A stretch of 64,000 bases of DNA, from the NCBI GenBank assembly GCA_029582155.1, contig CM055901.1, forward strand, positions 41,751,616 to 41,815,615. The letters are read 5' to 3'. The DNA is from Panopea generosa. Taxonomy: Eukaryota > Mollusca > Bivalvia > Adapedonta > Hiatellidae. How positions within the stretch are numbered: the first letter of the stretch is position 1; the number at the start of each line of letters is the position of its first letter. This document shows positions 56,116 through 64,000 of this stretch, piece by piece. Under the pieces are notes generated by a model. That model did not search any database. It was not told the DNA's origin and saw only the letters and a list, made by a program, of their open reading frames with translations. The position numbers and the translations under genes were made by a program.

Positions 56116-56325
56116 CTGGGACCAGTTTCACAAAGCTTCCAAGTTGAGATTTACCTCAACTCAATTATAGCAATTTCTCTAAATGATTACTTGGAACTCG
56201 TTACATATCTGATAACTGCATAGAAATAAAGTCAAAACAAATCTTTACTCATTGAGACAAAATGCATTTTAAATATTTGAGTTGAAGAAAAGTTGACATA
56301 TTTAGTTAAACTGGAGCCAATAAAA
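56116..56325. mobile_element. MITE-like element (GGGACCAGTTTCACAAAG)
   Basis: TGGGACCAGTTTCACAAAGC at the left and TAGTTAAACTGGAGCCAATA at the right are imperfect inverted ends. The interior has AAGTTGAGATTTACCTCAAC TCAA, itself a small palindrome. No ORF; target duplication not determined. Confidence 0.5.
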
Positions 56326-56599
56326 TGTAGTTTCCTAACTAATGAAAAAAAAAAGATAATCAAAGGTAAAATGATTATTTGTTTTCAGCAAAATTAAGCT
56401 TCACACATAATGATCATAGTGTATATTAAACACTGTTAAGTAGCAACTTATTGACACATTTCTACACAAATCACCTTAAAACAGGTATTAACTATGGTAA
56501 TTAAAAATGTGTGTAAAGATATATTTATTCATTTACATATTCATTATATTATGAAAATAAAATATGATTATAAACTATGATTATTAGAATTTTAGAACA

Positions 56600-57195
56600 A
56601 TATATCAATGAACAGCAATTATTCACTGCTGAAAAACAACAATTATTCACTGCTGAGCAATACTCGATCACTGCTTCACAATAATAATTCACTCCTGAAA
56701 AACAACAATTATTACTGTTGTGCAATGCTACATTGTTGGAACAATAATTTTTCACCTCTGAACAATAAGTTATACTCTGTCATACTATAATTTTCAATGC
56801 TGAATAATGTTACACTGTCAATTAATAATTATTCACTGTTGAACAACAATATTACACTGTCAATTAATAGTAATTCACTGCTGAACAAAAATGTTACAAT
56901 GTCAAATAACATTAATTCACTGCTGAACAACAATGTTACACTGTCAAACAAAAATAATTCACTGCTGAACAACAATGTTACACTAACAATGTCAAATAAT
57001 AATTCACTGCTGAACAACAATGTTACACTAACAATGTCAAATAATAATTCACTGCTGAACAACAATGTTACACTAACAATGTCAAATAATAATTCACTGC
57101 TGAACAACAATGTTACACTAACAATGTCAAATAATAATTCACTGCTGAACAACAATGTTACACTGTCAAAATATAATAATTATTCAGTGCTGGAC
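56600..57195. repeat. 42-45-bp minisatellite
   Basis: The left part is degenerate (CACTGCTGAACAA... every 30-45 bp). 56930-57160 has five clean 45-bp units, AATAATAATTCACTGCTGAA + CAACAATGTTACACTAACAA + TGTCA. Since 45 is divisible by 3, frames on both strands stay open (155 residues plus, 108 residues minus). Both are Asn/Leu/Ser- or Leu/Phe-rich repeats and not believable genes. Confidence 0.93.
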
Positions 57196-57589
57196 AATAT
57201 CTTACTTATGACTGAAGCCAGGCATGGAATAATGAGTCTAAAAGGACACCATTTATTCTATTAAGATAGATCAAACTATTGTTGATAATTCAAGGGCAAA
57301 TAACTCAAAACATATTCAAATTTGATAAAAATTTAGTTTTGAAAAATAGTTTTTCTGAAAATTTAAGGACAAGCCACTCAGCTTATAACAACTGAAACAG
57401 TCAGGCTTTCAAATGCATCCTAAGTCTCAAGGTACATCATATCCAAGGTTGCTTAAAATAACTCAATTTTAAATAAACAATAAACAAGGTGAGAAGATGT
57501 ATTTGTCATATTTCTAAGGTACATAACTCAGCCTACAAGCTGAAAAACATTTGTTTTCCAATTTAACTTTTTGCAAAATATGCAAGTTT
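57196..57589. other. non-coding spacer
   Basis: Contains AAGGGCAAATAACTCAAAAC and AAGGTACATAACTCAGCCTA, phrases that resemble internal monomers of bivalve repeats. No element boundaries identified. Confidence 0.4.
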
Positions 57590-57848
57590 TTTTGTTTTTT
57601 TGTTGAATGAAGTTTAACACCATTTTCAACACATTTCAGGTAATATGTGGCATATCCAGTTTTACTGGTGGAGGAAGACCTCAGACTGAGTTAGACTGAG
57701 TAGAACCACCGTCCTTCAGTAAGTAACTGGCAAACTTTCTCACATAAAGTTTTTGGAGCGAGCAGGACTCGAACCTATGATCTTAGCGATGAGAGGTAAC
57801 TGATCTTGAGACGGCGCCTTAGACCATTTGGCCATGGATGACTCTCAA
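57590..57848 (-). mobile_element. tRNA-Leu-type SINE, full length
   Basis: Minus strand: GAGTCATCCATGGCCAAATG GTCTAAGGCGCC (box A), CTCAAGATCAG, ATAGGTTCGAGTCCTGCTCG (box B), AGAAAGTTTGCCAGTTACTT, CTTCCTCCACCAGTAAAACT and GTGTTGAAAATGGTGTTAAA C, then an A-rich tail. The head is close to a tRNA-Leu gene (GGCCGAGTGGTCTAAGGCGC). Same family as 48531 and 17476. Confidence 0.88.
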
Positions 57849-58917
57849 ATTTGATTAAAATCCAATAAACAATAAAAAATTTGTTAATAAACAAGATGAG
57901 TAGTTTTGAGACAAAGGATAACATGCAACTGACAAATTATCACGACTTCTAAAATATGTATACAAATTCTTAGCCTCAAAATATTGCACATCAACATGTT
58001 TTTTTTTGGTTCTAGCCAACAAATGATCGGAGCCAAAACGTTATCTGGACATAAGCCTAGGTATTTTCTATGTTAGGAGAATATTTTTTAATTAATTTTC
58101 TTTTTTGGAATAATGCCTCTTATTATAATTTCAAGTTGAAAAATAGGGCATTGTACAGAACAATATAAGAAAAAATATAATTTCATTTTCTGGCAATTGA
58201 AAGTAAACTATGCTTATATAACCTTTGAAGAGGAAAAAACAAACTTGTTCAATAAAGATTACATGAGGTCAACAATTTTGAAAAGCATCCATATATAGAT
58301 ACACAGAATAAAAGTGTTTTAAACCACCATTCAATAACAGATAACTCTTTAATTAATATAAACACACAACAAACATCCAATGAAATAAATTCTCGTAAGT
58401 CTCTGTCTTTTAGGTATTTTTTCTGTTACAAGGATACACAGCAGTATTAATTAAATATTTACTAAATTTCCCCATCAAATCAACCTCTACGGACATATTA
58501 GAGTTAAGTCTCCTGAAGTCATTAGATGCCAAATATTATAATTTGTAACTATATTTTTTTTCGTTATTCAAAACATTTCATAAACATAATGGACTCGAGC
58601 TAGTGGTAAAATATGTTGAGACTGCAGTGTGCCCCTTTAAAATTGATATATAGTCGTATTTACTTATATATCTGTACAGTGTGTTGAGGAACGGCCCAAC
58701 CCAACCTTCAAAAATCTATAATGGGGTGATTAAATGCATCACTTTTAAATGACTGAAATTTAAAAAAAATATTTTGAAAACCATTAAATGACAAACTTTA
58801 AAATGCATGACATGATATTAAACAAAGTGTCACTATTTAGAAGTGTTAAAGTGACCTACAATGCCAAGAGTACATGATACATGAATTATGTGTATATAAC
58901 CTTATGAGTTGTTTAAA
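57849..58917. other. non-coding spacer
   Basis: AT-rich, no element recognised. Confidence 0.4.
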
Positions 58918-58918
58918 A

Positions 58919-59796
58919 TAAGAGGGCCAAGATGGCCCTATATCGCTCACCTGACTGACCTTGAGTCACCCAACTTAAGTAGATTATATAATACATGTAC
59001 ACTTAAAATTCCAGAAAAAGGAGATGGGCGAGTAGTTTTAAAATCGATCCTGTGGTTTCTGACAAGAAGAATTTTTAAGTTTTTACTATAGCTTATATAG
59101 TAAACTAACCCCACCCCCTGGCCGCCATGTTTTCTGACAAATCACTACGGTTTGAACGAACTTGGTGAAGGGTCCTCCAAGGAACATTTCTGTGAAATTA
59201 TTTTGAAAACGACCAGTAGTTTCTGACAAGAAGATTTTTTTTAAGTTTTTACTTATTAAACTTGCCCCGCCCCCCAGCAGCCAAGTTTTTTGACGAATCA
59301 AGATGGCTTGAACAAACTAGGTAGAGGGTCACCCAAGGAACATTTCTGTGAAGTTCTATCAAAATTGGCCCAGTGGTTTCTGACAAGAAGATTTTTTAAG
59401 TTTTTACTATAGCTTATATAGTAAACTAACCCCGCTCCCTTGCGGCCATTTTTTTTCAAGATTGCTTGAACAAACTTGGTAAAGGGTCACCGAAGGAACA
59501 TTTCTGTGAAATTATTTTAAAATCGAGCCAGTAGTTTCTGACAAGAAATTTTTTTAAGTTTTTACTAATTTAACTTGCCCCGCCCCCTGGCGACCATGTT
59601 TTTTGACGAATCAAGATAGCTTGAACAAACTTGGTAGAGGTCACCCAAGGAACATTTCTGTGAAGTTATATCAAACTTGGCCCAGTAGTTTCAGAGGAGA
59701 AGTTGTTAGAAGCTAAAAGTTAACGACAGACGACGGATGACGGACACCAGGCGATCATAAAAGCTCACCTGTGAGCCTTTGGCTCAGGTGAGCTCA
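58919..59796 (+). mobile_element. pearl-like element with four tandem monomers
   Basis: Starts AAGAGGGCCAAGATGGCCCT (hairpin AGGGCC/GGCCCT), then ATATCGCTCACCTGA. The inside has about four monomers of roughly 150 bp, each with GCCCCGCCCCC-GG--GCCATG, GAACAAACTTGGTA-AGGGTC, AAGGAACATTTCTGTGAA and TTTCTGACAAGAAG. The end is a perfect palindrome, GCTCACCTGTGAGCCTTTGG CTCAGGTGAGC (59763-59794). No ORF of the element itself. It fits the bivalve 'pearl'/Helentron-derived pattern (inference). Confidence 0.75.
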
Positions 59797-60269
59797 AAAT
59801 GGAAACCTGAGCTGCGTTCATTAACAGTGAACTGCATCTGGTACTTTGGATTTATTGTGTGATGCATACAACTTTTAGGTTAAGCCAGTGTTTATGAAAA
59901 TGAATTTGATAATATTAGCAAATGTTCTCCATTCCTGGATGCAGCCCAGTGTTAATACAAATGAAACTTGAGGTAGCCTTTTCTAATTGACTGTTATAGC
60001 TACATAATTCTCATACTACCAATTCATATCTAATAGACATCAAACTAAATTTCCTAACTCTACAATTAAAGACATCGCACATAAAGATGACTAGTAAAAT
60101 GAAAACAATGAACAGTAATATAATATATATTCATCCAGGGATTTTCCCATACTAATTTTAGTGAAACATTAATAGTTAAACCCCATCTGATTTTATGTTA
60201 TGATATATTCCAAATCTGATGTTTGGGCTTATTTTAGCTTGATTGCGAAGAAAGCTCAGCGTTTGTATG
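59797..60269. other. non-coding spacer
   Basis: Nothing recognised. Confidence 0.4.
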
Positions 60270-60410
60270 AACTGCTCTCAATTCTGCTTCCTAGGTAGAA
60301 CCAGTAAGTACTGAGTGTTATTTTTTGAGAGGCATCTGTTCAAGCTGGGGATAAAACCCACAACCTCTGACCTGAGCGGCCAACACTCTATCCACTAGCT
60401 CTTGAATTCA
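60270..60410 (-). mobile_element. tRNA-headed SINE, family 2 relative
   Basis: Minus strand: GAGCTAGTGGATAGAGTGTT (box A), then GAGGTTGTGGGTTTTATCCC (box B), and a body containing CAGTACTTACTGGTTCTACC as in the SINE at 48800. Confidence 0.6.
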
Positions 60411-60815
60411 TGTTATGGTATATCAGAATTCTGATATTGGGGCAACATTTACATTTTAACCCAATCAGAATTCATGTTATAGTGTTTTCCAATTCTGATT
60501 TTGGGGCAACATTAACAATTTAACTCCATCTGAATTCATGTTATAGTATTTTCCAATTCTGTGAGGCAACATTAACAAATTAACTCCATCTGAATTCATG
60601 TTATAGTATTTTCCAATTCTGTGAGGCAACATTAACAATTTAACTCCATCTGAATTCATGTTATAGTATTTTCCAATTCTGTGAGGCAACATTAACAAAT
60701 TAACCCCATCTGAATTCATGTTATAGTATTTTCCAATTCTGTGGGGCAACATTAGCAATTTAACCCCATCAGAATTCATGTTATAGTATTTTCCAATTCT
60801 GTGAGGCAACATTAA
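60411..60815. repeat. 60-bp minisatellite
   Basis: Six to seven copies of a 60-bp unit (GAATTCATGTTATAGTATTT + TCCAATTCTGTGAGGCAACA + TTAACAATTTAACTCCATCT). A multiple of 3, so the minus strand shows a spurious 20-residue protein repeat (MLPHRIGKYYNMNSDGVKLL). Degraded relatives of the unit start at about 60180. Confidence 0.95.
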
Positions 60816-60919
60816 TGCCAAAATTCACCCTTTTGACAAAGCTATTAAATAAAGCAAACAAGAAAAAAATATGAATAACCAAGCAACAAGAAACAAACTC
60901 TCCAAATATATATCGCAGC

Positions 60920-62027
60920 CAGGGCTTCTAAAATTGCCAGTTTTTGGACCGATTTCTGAAGTTCAAAACCGGTTATCGTTTTTTAAGTTTAATAAAAAAT
61001 AGGTCAAGATATTTTCTATCGGTCGTATAAAATCTCATAAATTGCCCTTACCATGCCATACTGACCTGTGAAATACGCCTTGCGGCAATATCATTTGATC
61101 CGATAATCAGATTGTTTTGCCAACCGCTGTGCGAAAGGGTGTCAATTTTGATAAACCATTAACGATAGTAAGGGAGTTTATCGGAAGAATCTAACGCTAT
61201 GTAGCACACATTCAATGTATGATCAGCGACCAATAAAGCGTTCTGTCGGATCATCAAAAAGATGCGTCATAATTTCTTTGATATACCGCTAGCTAACTGC
61301 TGGGACCGTCGGACCGAAAATTGTTTGCATCATTAAAATATTTGATAAAACGTGCAGTGTTACTCATTTGTTTCATTTTTTTTACAATAACTTTAATTAT
61401 AAAATTAATGACATTAATTAAGGAAAGTGATAAAACCTGAACCGATTTTGTTTTGATGTCGGACCGGAATTGTTTGCGTTAGTCATAACGTGTGGTTTTA
61501 ATTAAGCTAATTGATGGGAAATGGTATTACTCAAATTTATGTAAAATCATATATATTAAGCGTGAATAAATACTGTTCGTTAGTCATATATAGTTAATAG
61601 ACAGCGGCTAGCTACAGCACAACGTATATCAAAAATAAAAACTAGAATGAACCGTTACATTGGTTACAACAGGTGATTATTTCACACAGCTTCCGGTACA
61701 TATGGTACTTCCGGTTCAATTCCTCAAACGATCAAGCATTTTTAATATAATGAAAATTATTCAGTAAAGCAAAAACATAATGTCAGTCATTAATATGTAC
61801 ACATTGTGATAAAATAAGTTATAAATAATTCACAAATAAACTTGACATAGTTCTCTATTAATGAATAAACGGAGAAAAAACATGGTCCAGCTGACATGGT
61901 GGGTGGGGTATGCATACATGTAATGGCATAATGTAAGGCAATTTTAGTGATTTTTTAAAAATAAGTGCGATTCTTACGGCAGTCAAAAACCTGGATCGAT
62001 TTGCATTTTGAAATTTTAGAAGCCCTG
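60920..62027. mobile_element. non-autonomous hAT-type transposon (1108 bp)
   Basis: Perfect 16-bp terminal inverted repeats CAGGGCTTCTAAAATT (60920-60935) and AATTTTAGAAGCCCTG (62012-62027). They are flanked by an 8-bp target duplication, ATCGCAGC at 60912-60919 and ATCGCAAC at 62028-62035 (one difference). CAGGG ends plus an 8-bp duplication are typical of hAT elements. No transposase reading frame; inside, AACCGATTTTG- and GGACCG-type phrases repeat. A deletion derivative or MITE-like hAT. Confidence 0.88.
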
Positions 62028-62035
62028 ATCGCAAC

Positions 62036-62500
62036 AATGTACCAAAAGATTTCATTTTTCATTCTAATCTATGGTACAAATGTGTATTTTTTATATTACG
62101 AATTTGATTAAAATGTATTTAAAACAAAAAAAAATAGGTGGATGAACATTCATTACTTTCACTCACTCTGTCTGTTTCTCTCTCTTATATCTAATATTAT
62201 ATAAATGAATGCAGATGTGTAAATACAATTTTAATATATAAAGGGACACAACTTTCCCTCAGTAAACAAAGGCAATTAGGTATAAATTATCTAACCATTA
62301 TAAATGTTCATTGCAACCTTAAATGTAGTTTGGGCCTTTTCAAATATTTCTAGCCTGGTTTATACAATATACAATAATTTAATCAAAACTGTATTTACTT
62401 GTAAATAATTAAAAAATTGCAATTCTGGAATATCCTCATACATACCAAATCATAAACGCAAAAACATTGCCATGAAATATAGATGATTGCCATTTTTATC
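62036..62500. other. AT-rich spacer
   Basis: Nothing recognised; lies beyond the possible polyadenylation site of the IP6K gene. Confidence 0.4.
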
Positions 62501-62514
62501 CAATAAAGTCAGAG

Positions 62515-62520
62515 TTTATT
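62515..62520 (-). promoter_or_regulatory. possible polyadenylation signal of IP6K gene
   Basis: TTTATT on the plus strand, so AATAAA on the minus strand. It is the first canonical hexamer I found downstream of the stop at 63252, giving a 3' UTR of about 0.74 kb. Variant hexamers closer to the stop are possible. Confidence 0.3.
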
Positions 62521-62561
62521 GTAAGTACACATTACACAAAAGGAAGGTCAAAGGTCATAAG

Positions 62562-62760
62562 TAAAACCCTACTTTTGGAAGTGGTACTAAATTGTTAAGT
62601 ACAGCCTACTTTTGATAGTGGTACTATATTGTTTAAGTACAACCTACTTTTGGAAGTGGTACTAAATTGTTAAGTACAACCTACTTTTGATAGTGGTACT
62701 ATATTGTTTAAGTACAACCTACATTTGGAAGTGGTACTATACTGTTACAGTACAACATTC
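62562..62760. repeat. 37-bp minisatellite
   Basis: Five copies of about 37-38 bp, GTACAACCTACTTTTGGAAG + TGGTACTAAATTGTTAA, alternating between GGAAG and GATAG versions. The alternation suggests a 75-bp higher-order unit. Probably within the IP6K 3' UTR. Confidence 0.93.
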
Positions 62761-63251
62761 TTTATGAAATGTGTAAAAAATTTATCAGGAAGGCCATTTG
62801 TAGGATGCTGAGCTAATTTCAATGAAAATGTACCAGTACTGCTTCTTTCCAAAAGGAAATAAATTAAGAATATTTATGAATTGTGGATTAGGATATCCTT
62901 CCCTCTAGTCAACATACATGTAAAGCATTTGGGTAAGCCTAGTTCTGTGACATATATTTTTTACCTTCGGCTGGGGATTCTCTATCCACAACACAATGTC
63001 GTAACACATTCACCTTGTCCAGTACTGTCTGGTATACAGATCAAACAATGTAGAATACTCAAACAAAAGCATTGATACTACTATATGTGCCCCAGATCAA
63101 AAGAAAGGCTTGAAAATAATGTTGTTATTTGGTAACATCACATAGTTTTAAATACACACTAGTCCGCAATCTGTACTTGACTGAATTTTTTTGTCACCAT
63201 GTCTGCTATAAATATTCATTCACCCCGACTACCTTTGTACACATAATGCCA

Positions 63252-63791
63252 TCAAGTTGACTGGTTGCTAAAACGTTTCTTAATGTCTTCAAATATCATA
63301 ATGAGATTCTGCAAACCAAACAAATATCCCTGATCAACTCCTTTGTGAGTCTCATCCTCTTGAAAACCTTCATGTGTGGAATGTGCAAAGTCAATCATTC
63401 GTACATCGACCACATGCCCATTGTCATGTGACACACTCGAACTGTCGTTTAGTCTCTTTGATGAACAATTATCAGTGTCCTGGTCCACGTTCACGTCACT
63501 CAACTTACTGTGAGCATCATTTGAATTTCCGCGAACGTCAGACGTTTGTGTACCGTCTTTCCCTCCATACATGATCAACAAAGAACTAGAATAAAACCTG
63601 AAAGACTCCTGTTTCTGCACAATCTTATACAACTGCTGCAGGCGATTTAGAATTGGGTCAATGAGCTGCGAGTGCAATTTTTCGCCATTGTATAAGAACA
63701 GTTCCAATACTTCTTTAAAGCCATCCACAGTTAATCTGCGTCCATAGTATTTGTTTTGACAAACAAACTGGCCAGAATTACTCTGATATAC
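63252..63791 (-). CDS. IP6K: inositol hexakisphosphate kinase, last coding exon
   Basis: Enzymes of this family phosphorylate inositol hexakisphosphate to the pyrophosphate 5-IP7 using ATP, in cytosol and nucleus. The exon begins after an acceptor TTATTTACAG at 63792-63801 in phase 0 (first codon Val) and encodes 179 residues to a TGA at 63252-63254. Visible landmarks: VYQSNSGQFVCQNKYYGR (1-18), LYNGEKLHSQLIDPILNRLQ (33-52), FRFYSSSLLIMYGG (64-77, the conserved SSLL block), a variable acidic/Ser linker (78-125) and VDVRMIDFAHST (128-139), carrying the Asp of the IDF motif, followed by VDQGYLFGLQNLI (152-164). Vertebrate IP6Ks read FYSSSLL-YDG and GYVFGLENL at these points; the YDG Asp is Gly here. 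Catalytic PxxxDxKxG lies in exons past the right edge. The apparent Met upstream at 63806 is intronic. Confidence 0.93.
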   Translation of the reverse strand, partial: VYQSNSGQFVCQNKYYGRRLTVDGFKEVLELFLYNGEKLHSQLIDPILNRLQQLYKIVQKQESFRFYSSSLLIMYGGKDGTQTSDVRGNSNDAHSKLSDVNVDQDTDNCSSKRLNDSSSVSHDNGHVVDVRMIDFAHSTHEGFQEDETHKGVDQGYLFGLQNLIMIFEDIKKRFSNQST

Positions 63792-64000
63792 CTGTAAATA
63801 ATCCAAATAAACATCTCAATATAAATTCTCATCTTAATATTTAATTGAAATATTTATGATTAAATTCTAATTTAAAAACACTTTACGAGTAAATAAAGTT
63901 ATGTGGAATAACATATGTAATCAAATTTGAATGATATATTGTCTCTGGATATTTAAAACAAAGTGAAATCTGTACTCACATCAGAAATCTCATTTCAGTA
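63792..64000 (-). other. IP6K intron, continues past right edge
   Basis: AT-rich intron sequence ending with TTATTTACAG at the acceptor. The corresponding donor is outside the window. Confidence 0.8.

Noticed and set aside
56797..57264. 155-residue Asn/Leu/Ser repeat protein
   Set aside because: Both strands are open because the unit is 45 bp. Low complexity and no splice or start context.
60477..60821. 20-residue repeat protein on the minus strand
   Set aside because: A 60-bp minisatellite with period divisible by three.
63374..63574. Plus-strand ORF opposite IP6K
   Set aside because: Antisense shadow of a confidently identified exon.

Overview
The window looks like an AT-rich, gene-poor stretch of a mollusc genome, most likely a bivalve. 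This is inferred from the repeats: tRNA-headed SINEs, hairpin-ended 'pearl-like' elements with ~150 bp internal tandem monomers, and decayed LINEs, rather than from a species-diagnostic gene. No bacterial operon, CRISPR array, rRNA gene or intact viral gene is visible. Two pieces of ordinary host gene can be supported, both on the minus strand: a 171-nt internal exon at 22460-22630 encoding a transmembrane/Cys-Tyr-rich segment, and the last coding exon of an inositol hexakisphosphate kinase at 63252-63791, which continues beyond the right edge.

Layout. 1-1545: 13-bp satellite. 1780-4832: remnant of a DNA-transposon-like element with a broken minus-strand ORF and about nine copies of a 13-bp motif (GTGAACTACGTTA). 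6030-10480: a 43-bp satellite passing directly into a related 26-bp satellite. 12005-15075: LINE remnants. 15115-17600: SINE pieces. 17601-18985: 49-bp satellite. 19560-22450: 28-bp satellite. 22460-22630: host exon. 22631-26160: 83-bp satellite, whose monomer resembles the exon's own 3' splice site and exon start. 26602-27490: SINE and a second 43-bp minisatellite. 28500-42245: nested and shuffled LINE copies. The best is a near full-length minus-strand two-ORF element (30494-36282) with tandem 189-bp monomers 5' of ORF1. A second copy of its 5' end is split by another LINE, itself split by a PIF/Harbinger transposon with TAA target duplications. 42540-47880: two more LINEs. 48500-62030: SINEs, pearl-like elements, MITEs, minisatellites and a non-autonomous hAT element with an 8-bp target duplication. 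62500-64000: 3' end of the IP6K gene.

Tandem arrays take up roughly a quarter of the window and recognisable transposon sequence perhaps another third. Almost all long open frames are satellite artefacts or transposon debris. The strongest candidates for something new are the satellite apparently born from a splice acceptor plus exon start, the dispersed 13-bp motif around the decayed ORF, the LINE with 5' tandem monomers, and a hairpin end shared by otherwise unrelated pearl-like elements. Everything here was read by eye; family names rest on remembered motifs, not on a search.
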